The translations under genes were made by a program, and so were the position numbers. The notes beneath the pieces are model-generated. The model did no database searches, was not told the origin of the DNA, and saw only the letters and a program-made list of their open reading frames with translations. Positions 1 through 7,784 of a DNA stretch of 64,000 nt are shown here, piece after piece. Positions within the stretch are counted from its first letter, which is position 1. Every line of letters starts with the position of its first letter. The stretch lies in assembly GCA_944323365.1 (NCBI GenBank), contig CALUSG010000062.1, forward strand, positions 1 to 64,000. The letters are read 5' to 3'. The stretch comes from Candidatus Gastranaerophilales bacterium. GTDB lineage: Bacteria; Cyanobacteriota; Vampirovibrionia; Gastranaerophilales; Gastranaerophilaceae.

Positions 1-171
1 GTTCCAAGCGGATAAGTGCTGAAAGCATATAAGTACGAAGCCCACCGTAAGATGAGATCTCTCATAGCATAAGCTAGTAAGTCCCCAAGCAGATTACTTG
101 GTTGATAGGTCAGAGATGTAAGAATGGTAACATTTTCAGTCGACTGATACTAATAGGACGAGGGCTTTTCC
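1..171 (+). rRNA. 23S ribosomal RNA, 3' end (partial)
   Basis: The 3' terminal part of a large-subunit rRNA enters from the left edge. The segment with 'gataggtcagagatgtaag' and the near-universal 'ctgatactaatagga' followed by 'cgagggctt' is the conserved end of domain VI. The mature end is placed near 171 by comparison with other 23S genes. It is followed by a 133-base spacer without a tRNA and then the 5S gene, the usual bacterial 23S-5S order. The short open frames over this region are not genes. Confidence 0.93.
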
Positions 172-304
172 TAAAATACGTTAGCTTACTTATATGTCTT
201 GTTAATTCGCAAGATATTGAAGTTAAAAGCTATCGTAAGGATGATTGCGTGCCTTATAATCATTATGCAACTTTCAAAGTGCACCACGCACAGGTTACCA
301 AGTT
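172..304 (+). other. 23S-5S internal transcribed spacer
   Basis: This is the spacer between the 23S 3' end and the 5S gene. No tRNA cloverleaf or open frame with a ribosome-binding site is visible. It should be removed during processing of the rRNA precursor. Confidence 0.7.
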
Positions 305-421
305 TGTCGGTGACCAAGAGTGAGGAAACCACCCGTTCCCATCCCGAACACGGTCGTAAAGACTCATTTCAGTGAAAATACTTGGCGGGCCACCGCCTGG
401 GAAGATAGCCCGTTGCCGACA
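305..421 (+). rRNA. 5S ribosomal RNA
   Basis: A 117-base 5S gene. The ends pair as helix I (tgtcgg at 305-310 with ccgaca at 416-421). Internal landmarks are 'cccatcccgaacacgg' at about 339-354, and 'gatagcccg' near the 3' end. It lies 133 bases after the 23S end and is followed at once by a strong terminator, so it closes the rRNA operon. Confidence 0.93.
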
Positions 422-431
422 TCTATATTTT

Positions 432-470
432 AAAAAGAGGAATGACATACGTTGTTCCTCTTTTTCTTTT
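432..470 (+). terminator. Rho-independent terminator of the rRNA operon
   Basis: An 11-bp stem (aaaaagaggaa at 432-442 with ttcctcttttt at 455-465) runs into further T residues. It begins 10 bases after the 5S 3' end. Confidence 0.85.
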
Positions 471-506
471 TTGAAAAGAAAAACACAATTTTTCTAACAA
501 AAATTT

Positions 507-613
507 ATTCGGCGAGTTCATTTCAAACACGAAAGATTTATCTGATAAAAAAATTTGCTCTTTTAAATACTGGCATATTCCATCGCCTAAAAAATAGTCC
601 ATTACCAACATCT
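507..613 (+). pseudogene. Decayed second 5S rRNA copy
   Basis: Downstream of the terminator lies a degenerate copy of 5S sequence. The stretch 582-613 aligns with the 3' third of the intact 5S (about 392-423): ccatcgcct against ccaccgcct, and atagtccattaccaacatct against atagcccgttgccgacatct. Nearly every difference is G to A or C to T. Further 5', 'gttcatttcaaacacgaaag' resembles the loop A/helix III segment of a 5S gene. About 20 bases near the 5' end appear deleted. Read directly from sequence; the alignment was done by eye. Confidence 0.6.
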
Positions 614-705
614 GATTTCCAAAAAATAAATAATGTTTTATAGTATTTCTCTTTTGGAATAAAGTTTAATTTATTGTTTATTTCTAATATATATAAGCTA
701 TTATG

Positions 706-1719
706 TTATTGGTCGTTATGCTTATCTTGTAAATATGCTTGTAGTTTGTTGTAACTAAAATACAGACCACCATCTTTTTGTATAGCAACTTTTTCGATTG
801 CGGTTGCCAGCTCTTGTTCTGTTAAACCTTGTACTCCATCAAGTTCACTTGCTTTGATAATAAATTCTCTGAATGGATCATTCTTATCATATTTTACTGT
901 TCTAGCTGATGATGTGCGTTCTGCTTCTTCTTGATGCGTTTGTGCAAGTATACTTTTTCTTACATTGGTTTCTGCATCACTTGCTATTCCTACAGCTAGT
1001 GAAGTAGCTTCAGTCGTTGTTACTACACCATCTCCAGGTGTTATATTTTCAAATTGGTAATCTAAATTCACTTTATCAACATTTTTAGAGTTTGTTATAT
1101 CTCTTAAAATATATTGTTTTTTTCCATTTACTATTTCATATTCAAGGTGATCTGCATCTACTCTTTGAATATTATCTGCAGCTTTAAACATATAATGTGC
1201 AAGTTCTTGAGGTGTTGTATTTGCTATATATGCGGTAGAATTTTTGTTGTTATTTAAAAGCCAAGATATAAATGTTTGTGTCGTAGATACTTTATTTCCT
1301 TGAGTTGGTAGTATTCCAACATCTGATGTTGACGGTGTAGCACCGTTACCTTTAGCATAGTCTACTTTTACTATGTTCGTTATTCCAATATATGATTGTG
1401 GAGCATAATTATTTTCATTATTTTCATTTAAATTTACATAATGATAAGGACTTTCTTGACCCGGTTGATTGTTAGATGATTGTAATTCATTATGTTCTAA
1501 CATATATTTTTGATATTGAATATTTAATTGTGCTTTTTCTTTCATATATTGAGTATATGGATTTGTTTCTTTTATATAGCCCATCTGTGTGGTATCGCAT
1601 TTAAATATTGTATCATCTTTATTAATGTTGTGATTCGTAGATTTCAAAACATTAACAGGGTTTGCGTTCGGATATGTTGATATTGCCTTGTTATAATTCT
1701 TTATATATTCATAAGACAT
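706..1719 (-). CDS. Hypothetical protein, 337 aa
   Basis: I do not recognise this family. The start is supported by an AGGAGGT ribosome-binding site 5-6 bases before the ATG. There is no signal peptide or membrane segment. The first 130 residues are rich in Asn, Tyr and Gln and look disordered. The C-terminal 55 residues are predicted helical (FREFIIKASELDGVQGLTEQ and onwards) and could be a small folded domain. No cysteine motif or catalytic signature is visible. It is transcribed alone, away from the next gene. Confidence 0.75.
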   Translation of the reverse strand: MSYEYIKNYNKAISTYPNANPVNVLKSTNHNINKDDTIFKCDTTQMGYIKETNPYTQYMKEKAQLNIQYQKYMLEHNELQSSNNQPGQESPYHYVNLNENNENNYAPQSYIGITNIVKVDYAKGNGATPSTSDVGILPTQGNKVSTTQTFISWLLNNNKNSTAYIANTTPQELAHYMFKAADNIQRVDADHLEYEIVNGKKQYILRDITNSKNVDKVNLDYQFENITPGDGVVTTTEATSLAVGIASDAETNVRKSILAQTHQEEAERTSSARTVKYDKNDPFREFIIKASELDGVQGLTEQELATAIEKVAIQKDGGLYFSYNKLQAYLQDKHNDQ

Positions 1720-1859
1720 AAATACCTCCTGAATATTTTTTATATATTCTTTATGTATTAAAAGGATATTTAAAAATATTAATTGACTATTTTTTAATAG
1801 GCTTTTACATTTTTTAACAAATGATAATTTATAAAATATAACATGCGGATGCTATTAAT

Positions 1860-1888
1860 TTGATTTTAATATTCAAATTTTGTATAAT
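1860..1888 (+). promoter_or_regulatory. Promoter directly before the start codon (leaderless)
   Basis: A -35 TTGATT (1860-1865), 17-base spacer and perfect -10 TATAAT (1883-1888). The -10 ends 6 bases before the ATG at 1895, so transcription should begin at or next to the start codon. Confidence 0.6.
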
Positions 1889-1894
1889 AATTTT

Positions 1895-2323
1895 ATGCGA
1901 AAAAAATCTAGGCAGCAAAATAAAATAATAACCTTTATTGTAACATTTTTGTTAATGTTTACTGGATTATATTATTTAGGTTTAAGCTATGTTCCATTGG
2001 AGTTATATGACACACAAACTATGACTGCGGATATGCCGGAACACTTTTATGTTGATAACTGGTGTAAAATGGAATTTGGCAGGAAAGAGGCGGTTCTTTG
2101 GGATATGACGAGAGTTGACTGTCTTACAAAAGATTATGCAATTGAGTTTGATTTTGCTAAAAAATGGGCGGAAAGTGTCGGCCAATCTTTATATTATGCC
2201 GAGCTTACGCATAAAAAACCTGCTGTTGTTTTGATTTTAAAAAATTGGACAGATTTAAGATATGTTAAAAGGGTTGAAAGATTAAATAAAGATATCCAAA
2301 TTTTTCTTGTAAAAGCGTTTTAG
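1895..2323 (+). CDS. Membrane-anchored protein, possible PD-(D/E)XK nuclease-like fold
   Basis: 142 residues from the ATG at 1895; an upstream TTG at 1880 lies in the promoter and is unlikely. After a basic start (MRKKSRQQNK) there is one membrane segment (about residues 11-30). The soluble part holds a conserved-looking core: RVDCLTKDYAIEFDFAKKWA, then SVGQSLYY, then PAVVLIL. The D...ExD...Q pattern resembles short uncharacterised proteins thought to have a restriction-endonuclease-like fold. Function is unknown; nuclease activity is inference. The -10 box sits 6 bases upstream and no Shine-Dalgarno is seen. Confidence 0.75.
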   Translation: MRKKSRQQNKIITFIVTFLLMFTGLYYLGLSYVPLELYDTQTMTADMPEHFYVDNWCKMEFGRKEAVLWDMTRVDCLTKDYAIEFDFAKKWAESVGQSLYYAELTHKKPAVVLILKNWTDLRYVKRVERLNKDIQIFLVKAF

Positions 2324-2347
2324 CTAGATGATTGACAAATTTATTTT

Positions 2348-3169
2348 TTAAGTTTTTTCTGCTCCTGGTTCATATTCAATTATATTTGGGTCAAAATCAT
2401 TGTATTGTAAAATATATTTTATATTTCCATAGGCACTACTATTAGTAACTTCATATTGGTTTCTTAGAACAGTAAATCTAAAGATATCTTTGCCTGCTTG
2501 ATTAGGCATTTTTTCTGCGTTTACGTCAATGAATATATCGGCACAAGCTTCTCTTTCTGCTGTTTCTGTTATTGCTACACCGTTTTCATCTCTTACTACT
2601 GTTCCGTCAGGGTTAAAGACATATTTTGTATATATTTGTATACAGTTATTATATTTTGTTATTCCAACTAACATACCGGTATTTGTTTTAAAATTTTTAT
2701 TTGGGAATGTTTTTCCTAAATCATATTTGTTTTCATCATATTTATTAATTGACGGCCGCATCAGCCTATATACATAACTATCAACATTTGCTTCTGTTAT
2801 TTTAAAATATTTTTGAAAAAGTGATAATGATTGATCTATTGTCTTTTCTGATGAAAATATGTCATATGAGTATGTTGAGGATTCTGCTTTTATTCTATCT
2901 AATGCGTTGATAATTAAAGAATAAGCTTGTTTGTTTTGATTAATTAAAAGTTTTTTTTGATAATTTTTGACTAAAGTCGGGATAGTTAAAGCTGCAACAA
3001 CACCAACAATACCAAGGGTAATCAAAACTTCAGCTAAAGTAAAAGCAGGTTTAAATTTAAAGATTTTATTATAGAAACGTAAATGAATAAATTGTCTAAA
3101 AATAAAACCTAGAGCCAAAGTCAGGGGGGAGGCGACTTGCTGAACCGCTTTTATGATAACCTTTTTCAT
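2348..3169 (-). CDS. Type IV prepilin-like / pseudopilin protein
   Basis: 273 residues from an ATG at 3169 preceded by GGAGG; the upstream TTG overlaps that site and is rejected. Residues 42-65 (AFTLAEVLITLGIVGVVAAL and on) are a textbook prepilin motif: cleavage before Phe43, Glu at +5, then a hydrophobic helix. This predicts processing and N-methylation by a PilD-type peptidase and assembly into a type IV pilus or pseudopilus. The leader before the cleavage site is about 42 residues, much longer than the usual 6-25, and carries its own hydrophobic stretch. The C-terminal domain is not recognisable. PilT is encoded at 18057. Confidence 0.88.
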   Translation of the reverse strand: MKKVIIKAVQQVASPLTLALGFIFRQFIHLRFYNKIFKFKPAFTLAEVLITLGIVGVVAALTIPTLVKNYQKKLLINQNKQAYSLIINALDRIKAESSTYSYDIFSSEKTIDQSLSLFQKYFKITEANVDSYVYRLMRPSINKYDENKYDLGKTFPNKNFKTNTGMLVGITKYNNCIQIYTKYVFNPDGTVVRDENGVAITETAEREACADIFIDVNAEKMPNQAGKDIFRFTVLRNQYEVTNSSAYGNIKYILQYNDFDPNIIEYEPGAEKT

Positions 3170-3273
3170 AAAAATAACCTCCAATAAATAATTAATATAT
3201 GATAATTAGAGTTTTGTCAAGGAATTTTAAAAAATTAATTTGACTTTAACTGAAAATCTATTAATAAGCTAAT

Positions 3274-3654
3274 ATGTTATTAGTAGATTTTTTAATTAAA
3301 AGACATTCATGCGTGCATGATAAATTTAGTCCTTATAATGATATAGGGTATTGTCCTGAGTGTGGTGAACTAATTGAAAATCAGTGGTTCATAGTTCGTT
3401 GTGCTTGCTGCGGAATTAAGCATAAAGCATTTATAAAAAATGGTCAAATCGTACCTGTAGAAAAATTTTGTCACAATTGCGGGGGTAGGGATTTTGTTGC
3501 GGAAAGGGTAAATAAAATTAATTTTATTGATATAAACTATGCTGTATTAGTTAAAAAAGTTATAACAAATGAGCCTTTTGAATTTACGCAGAGTTGGGTT
3601 GATATTAAAGAAACATCCATTTGCAAACACAAATTGCTGCAGCAATTCCAATAA
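3274..3654 (+). CDS. Zinc-ribbon hypothetical protein, 126 aa
   Basis: Three CxxC pairs (CPEC about residue 28, CACC about 44, CHNC about 67) plus an early Cys indicate one or two treble-clef or zinc-ribbon folds binding zinc. The C-terminal 50 residues carry no motif. There is no clear ribosome-binding site before the ATG. Its 3' end overlaps the convergent spmB gene by 50 bases. It could be a nucleic-acid-binding or structural protein; no family assigned. Confidence 0.6.
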   Translation: MLLVDFLIKRHSCVHDKFSPYNDIGYCPECGELIENQWFIVRCACCGIKHKAFIKNGQIVPVEKFCHNCGGRDFVAERVNKINFIDINYAVLVKKVITNEPFEFTQSWVDIKETSICKHKLLQQFQ

Positions 3655-4141
3655 AGTCTGCTAAAAGCCCTACAATAAGGGCATATCTTATCTTTGAAAT
3701 ACCAACTGCACCAAAATATACAGCCAGGACATAAAAAGTGGTTTCACTTGAACCTACCATTATTGCTGCAAGTTTTGTTGCATAACTATCAGGTCCTAAT
3801 GTATTTGCAATATCTGAAAACACTCCTAATGCAGCAGAACCGGATAATGGTCTTACAATCATTAATGGCAATACATCAGCAGGTATATTCAATTTGTTTA
3901 AAAAACCTGAAAACAATAATTGGATTGTTTCTAAAATGCCGGAGGCACGAAACATAGATATGGCTACTATAATAGCAACTAAATATGGAATAATGTTAAT
4001 TGCTACTTTAAAACCGTCTTTTGCTCCATCTGTAAATACTTCGTATATTGGAACTTTTTTAATCAGTCCCATTGTTAGGATTAATAAAATTATTGCAGGC
4101 AGTGCCCAAATAGAAATAATACTCATTATTTCTTGGAACAT
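3605..4141 (-). CDS. spmB: SpmB-like membrane protein (nucleoside recognition/Gate domain)
   Basis: 178 residues, of typical length for SpmB, with four to five hydrophobic segments. The conserved centre reads PLMIVRPLSGSAALGVFSD, then GSSETTFYVLAVYFGAVG, as in spore maturation protein B and the nucleoside-recognition family. Despite the name, these proteins occur widely in non-spore-formers and are presumed transporters or gates. Its start overlaps the 3' end of spmA by 16 bases, with its GGTGG ribosome-binding site inside spmA, so the pair should be translationally coupled. Confidence 0.88.
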   Translation of the reverse strand: MFQEIMSIISIWALPAIILLILTMGLIKKVPIYEVFTDGAKDGFKVAINIIPYLVAIIVAISMFRASGILETIQLLFSGFLNKLNIPADVLPLMIVRPLSGSAALGVFSDIANTLGPDSYATKLAAIMVGSSETTFYVLAVYFGAVGISKIRYALIVGLLADFIGIAAAICVCKWMFL

Positions 4142-4764
4142 AATTCACCACCTTTCAAACATTGTTTTTGCCCGTTTAAAGGTATTTGTTTTTGCCAAAA
4201 TTTTTCAAAAATTTTGGCAAAAACAATAGCTGATATAAATGCTATTGTTGTAACTAAAAGTGTTGGAGCAATTATTTCTGTTGGATTTTTATAACCTATT
4301 CCGATTAAAACTGCTATAACTGTAGCCGGAATGAGTTGAAAACCGGCCGTATTTATTGCTAAAAGCATACACATTGCATTTGATGCAGATTTTTTGTCTA
4401 CATTATGCTTTTGTAACTCTTCCATAGCTTTTATACCGATTGGTGTTGCTGCATTGGTTAAACCAAGTGCATTTGCAGAAAAATTCATTGCAATATCTCC
4501 TAATGCAGGACTATTTTCAGGAATTTCACTGAATAATCTTTTTGTAACAGGTTTTATTATTTTGGCTATTATATCTATGAGCCCGCAATTTTCAGCTATC
4601 TTCATTATTCCAAGCCAAAATGCCATTATACCTATTAGTGAAAATGCTACTTTTACAGATAATTCGGCTCCTGAAAGTATTGCATTAACAACATCCGATA
4701 ACTTCCCATTTATTGCTCCTGCTATTATTGAAATTAAAATTAAAAAGTAAAATATGTAATTCAT
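4126..4764 (-). CDS. spmA: SpmA-like membrane protein (nucleoside recognition/Gate domain)
   Basis: 212 residues, partner of the downstream spmB. Hydrophobic segments run throughout; the core FSANALGLTNAATPIGIKAM followed by MCMLLAINTAGFQLIPAT is the family signature. The substrate is not known. The C-terminal coding region contains a perfect 41-bp palindrome (4186-4226), described separately. Confidence 0.88.
   Translation of the reverse strand: MNYIFYFLILISIIAGAINGKLSDVVNAILSGAELSVKVAFSLIGIMAFWLGIMKIAENCGLIDIIAKIIKPVTKRLFSEIPENSPALGDIAMNFSANALGLTNAATPIGIKAMEELQKHNVDKKSASNAMCMLLAINTAGFQLIPATVIAVLIGIGYKNPTEIIAPTLLVTTIAFISAIVFAKIFEKFWQKQIPLNGQKQCLKGGELCSKK
4186..4226. repeat. Perfect 20-bp inverted repeat with one-base centre inside spmA
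   Basis: The left arm begins ttgtttttgccaaaa at 4186 and runs to 4205; base 4206 is the centre; the right arm 4207-4226 is its exact reverse complement. It encodes the FAKIFEKFWQK stretch near the SpmA C-terminus. No T-run follows on either strand. Confidence 0.9.
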
Positions 4765-4816
4765 AAATTAATTAAAACATTAAATATTTATAGGGTCAAT
4801 TAAATTTTTTAGCATT

Positions 4817-4845
4817 AAAAAAGCTCTCCTATTCGGAGAGCTTTT
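4817..4845 (-). terminator. Terminator after the acetyl-CoA synthetase gene
   Basis: An 11-bp stem (4819-4829 with 4835-4845, aaaagctctcc and its complement), 5-base loop, and a T-run on the minus strand. It begins 17 bases after the stop at 4862. Confidence 0.85.
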
Positions 4846-4861
4846 AATTTATTTTAATAAG

Positions 4862-7018
4862 TTAGCAAGAGCATGCTGCACATTGACAACCTAAAGATTC
4901 TTTAGCTTCATTAAGTCTTACCTTAATTCTGCCGTCAACAGCAATACCTTCACCTGTTTTTTCACTGATTAACAACGGGTTAATATCAAGTTCGTCAATA
5001 AATTTGAAGTCATTAACCAATTGAGATAAGCGAAGAAGTGTTTCTTCAATCTGTTCCATATCAGCAGGTTTTGTACCTCTAGCACCTTGTAGTAATTTGT
5101 ATGCCTTAACGGATTTAACCATTTCTTTTGCATCTTGATCTGTTAAAGGTGCAATTCTGAAAGTTACATCTTTTAAAGCTTCTACAAATACGCCGCCAAG
5201 ACCGAACATCATCATCGGACCGTATTGCGGGTCGGTTGCAATACCGCAAACCATTTCACGGTTGCCTTTTACCATTTCCTGAATGATTACGCCTTCTAGG
5301 CCGTCAATAAGTCCTTTTTCTGTTAATTTTGCAATTAAGTCCCTATATTCTTCTCTCAATTGTTCTTCTGATTGGATATTTACTCTTACACCGCCAACAT
5401 CGGTTTTGTGTGATGTGGTTTTTGAAGTCATTTTCATAACAACCGGATATCCGATTGAATTTCCTAATGTTACTACTTCTTCTTCATTTGTAGCTAAACC
5501 GTATTTGCAAGCTCTGATACCGTAAGCCTGAAGAACATCAATTGATTCCAATGTTGTTAATTGATCTCTGCCTTCTGAAAGTGCTGATTTAATAATCTTT
5601 TCAACTTTAGCTTTGTCAACATCATAGCATGGAACTTTGCCTTGCGGTCTTTCCATCCAAAGTCTTTGTTGGTTTAATCTGTTAAATCCGTCAGCAGCTT
5701 CTTCTGCATACATAAAGAATGGCATATTTACGTTCATATCTGAAAGTTTTGAGAAAAATTCATTCTTAGTCATAAATACACCGATAACAGGTTTTTGAGG
5801 ATATTGTGCTTTAATTTCCATAACGGCTTTTGCAACATCAATATCTTTTAAGCCTAAGAACGGCAAGTAAATTACCATAATCATATCAACATTTTCATCA
5901 GCTATAACTGTTTCTAATGTTTGTTTGTAGTGTTCAATAGGTGCTGACGCAATCATGTCAATCGGGTTTTTAACAGATGCAGCAGATGGCAGGAAGCTTC
6001 TTAATTTTTCTTTTGTTGCGTCTGAAATTTTAGCCATTTGCATGCCATATTCACATACTGCGTCGGTTGCCATAATTCCAGGTCCGCCTGAGTTTGTAAT
6101 AATAGCTACTCTGTCGCCTTTAGGAATAGGGCAGTTAGCAAATACTTTTGCTGTTGCAAAAAGATTTTTCAAAGAGTATTCTCTTATAACACCTGATTGT
6201 TGTAAAAGAGCATTTGCAGCTTTATCAGCACCTGCTAAAGAACCGGTGTGTGAAGATGCCGCAGAAGCACCGGCTGCAGATCTTCCGGCTTTTAATGCTA
6301 AAATAGGTTTCTTCTTTGAAATCCTTGATGCAAGGTTCCTGAAATTTGAAGGATTTTGAATTGATTCCATGTATAGTAGAATTTGTTCAACGTCATCTTC
6401 ATTTTCCCAGTATTCCATTGCTGTTTCAGCGTTAACATCAGCCTGATTACCTATTGATATGAATTGTGCAAAACCTAAGTTTAAGTCTTTTAGTATATTT
6501 AAGATACCGCCACCCAGTGCTCCTGATTGAGATACAAAGCCGATATTTCCTCTTTCAGGTAAAGATTCAGCAAAGCATCCATCCATTCTTATATCAGGAT
6601 GAGTATTTACAACACCAAGACAGTTAGGACCAACGCATCTCATGCCGTATTCTCTAACTTTTGCCAGTAATTGTTTTTCAGCTTCTGCTCCTTCAGCTCC
6701 GGTTTCTTTGAAACCTGCTGTTATTATACATAAGCCTTTAATACCTTTTTGGTGGCATTGATCAATTGTATCTAGTACAAATTTAGCATTTACTACAATA
6801 ATTGCAAGGTCAACTTCTCCCGGTATTTCTAAAACAGAAGTATATGCTTGAAGTCCTTCAATAATACCGCCTTTAGGGTTTACCGGATAAATTTTCCCGT
6901 TAAATTTGTATTCCTGCAATCTTTTCATAAGATCTGAACCGATTGTGTGTTCTTTTGTTGACGCACCGATTACAGCTATTGCTTTCGGTTTCATGATTTT
7001 GTCTAAATTGCTGTTCAT
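4862..7018 (-). CDS. ADP-forming acetate-CoA ligase, fused alpha and beta subunits
   Basis: 718 residues, the length of single-chain NDP-forming acyl-CoA synthetases that convert acetyl-CoA, ADP and phosphate to acetate, CoA and ATP in fermenting cells. Order: CoA-binding Rossmann domain (VIGAS, residues 16-20), succinyl-CoA-ligase-like domain with GFVSQSGALGGG (160-171), the phospho-His loop SSHTGSLAGAD with His257, then an ATP-grasp domain from about 490. A good GGAAG site precedes the ATG. Odd feature: the last nine residues GCQCAACSC form a cysteine cluster that could bind metal. Acyl specificity (acetyl or branched) cannot be read from the sequence. Confidence 0.93.
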   Translation of the reverse strand: MNSNLDKIMKPKAIAVIGASTKEHTIGSDLMKRLQEYKFNGKIYPVNPKGGIIEGLQAYTSVLEIPGEVDLAIIVVNAKFVLDTIDQCHQKGIKGLCIITAGFKETGAEGAEAEKQLLAKVREYGMRCVGPNCLGVVNTHPDIRMDGCFAESLPERGNIGFVSQSGALGGGILNILKDLNLGFAQFISIGNQADVNAETAMEYWENEDDVEQILLYMESIQNPSNFRNLASRISKKKPILALKAGRSAAGASAASSHTGSLAGADKAANALLQQSGVIREYSLKNLFATAKVFANCPIPKGDRVAIITNSGGPGIMATDAVCEYGMQMAKISDATKEKLRSFLPSAASVKNPIDMIASAPIEHYKQTLETVIADENVDMIMVIYLPFLGLKDIDVAKAVMEIKAQYPQKPVIGVFMTKNEFFSKLSDMNVNMPFFMYAEEAADGFNRLNQQRLWMERPQGKVPCYDVDKAKVEKIIKSALSEGRDQLTTLESIDVLQAYGIRACKYGLATNEEEVVTLGNSIGYPVVMKMTSKTTSHKTDVGGVRVNIQSEEQLREEYRDLIAKLTEKGLIDGLEGVIIQEMVKGNREMVCGIATDPQYGPMMMFGLGGVFVEALKDVTFRIAPLTDQDAKEMVKSVKAYKLLQGARGTKPADMEQIEETLLRLSQLVNDFKFIDELDINPLLISEKTGEGIAVDGRIKVRLNEAKESLGCQCAACSC

Positions 7019-7057
7019 TTTTCTTCCTTTCGTTTATTTAAACAACTTAGTAATTTA

Positions 7058-7672
7058 TTAATATCCGTTTTCTATCCATTCTCGTACTCTTAATGTTGCA
7101 CCTAAATCCTGTGCAATCTTTCTGCAGGCTTCAATATCTAGATGTCTGCCTTTATAACCCTCAACTACTGTTGCAATTGTTTTAATTCCAGCATCAGCAG
7201 AGGCTTTTATAAATTTTTTAACCTCATCATAAGCACCCTTAAATGACGGTTGGGAAAGCTCATTATATTCTTCTTCCGTTGATCCGTTTAAACTTACGGA
7301 AATTGTATCAATCAAGCCTTTTAACTCATCACAAACGTTTCTCTTATAAACAAAATTTGCATGTCCGTTTGTATTAATGCGAAGTTTAATTTCAGGATAT
7401 TTGTCTTTAATATATTTAGCAACTTTTTTTAATATATCAAGTTTTAATAAGGGTTCGCCATAACCGCAGAAGGTAATCTCTTGTGATAATGGCAGTTCTT
7501 CAATTTGGTTAATGACGTCTTGTGCAGTAAAATTTTCGCTATCAAGCCACATATTTTTGCCGCAAACATCATCCTTGTCATTTCTAAGACAAAAAATACA
7601 AGAATTAGTACATCTGTTGGTTAAATTTATATAAATTTTGCCGTCTAATAAGTATGCAAGAGTATTTGACAT
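7058..7672 (-). CDS. Radical SAM protein (TatD-associated type)
   Basis: 204 residues. The radical SAM 4Fe-4S motif is CTNSCIFC (Cys21, 25, 28), followed by the SAM-binding GYGEP at about 70. The short length and the YINLTNRCTNSC opening match the radical SAM family usually linked to TatD nuclease. No tatD gene is seen here. The reaction is unknown for the family. A GGAAGGGAAG ribosome-binding site supports the start. It lies upstream of and co-directional with the acetyl-CoA synthetase gene, 40 bases away. Confidence 0.85.
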   Translation of the reverse strand: MSNTLAYLLDGKIYINLTNRCTNSCIFCLRNDKDDVCGKNMWLDSENFTAQDVINQIEELPLSQEITFCGYGEPLLKLDILKKVAKYIKDKYPEIKLRINTNGHANFVYKRNVCDELKGLIDTISVSLNGSTEEEYNELSQPSFKGAYDEVKKFIKASADAGIKTIATVVEGYKGRHLDIEACRKIAQDLGATLRVREWIENGY

Positions 7673-7733
7673 GTCTTCCCTTCCGATAATTATATTATGT
7701 CACGTGAAAATAATTTTACAAGGATATTTTTAC

Positions 7734-7763
7734 TGGACAGGATGTTCTTTTTTATGTTATAAA
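7734..7763 (+). promoter_or_regulatory. Promoter of the DUF475 gene
   Basis: -35-like TGGACA (7734-7739), 18-base spacer and -10 TATAAA (7758-7763) with an extended TGT before it. The gene's GAGGAG ribosome-binding site lies downstream, giving a short normal leader. Confidence 0.5.
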
Positions 7764-7784
7764 TGGATTTGAGGAGAAAAATTT

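Noticed and set aside
102-643. Short open frames on both strands over the rRNA genes
   Set aside because: They lie in 23S/5S sequence and the rRNA terminator, lack ribosome-binding sites, and have no protein-like character.
3694-4229. Plus-strand frames of 87 and 111 codons
   Set aside because: Antisense to spmB and spmA; the frame across the palindrome repeats the SpmA peptide only because the DNA is palindromic.
7673-7784. Manganese (yybP-ykoY) riboswitch before the TerC/DUF475 gene
   Set aside because: The leader between promoter and ATG is too short and lacks the conserved loops.
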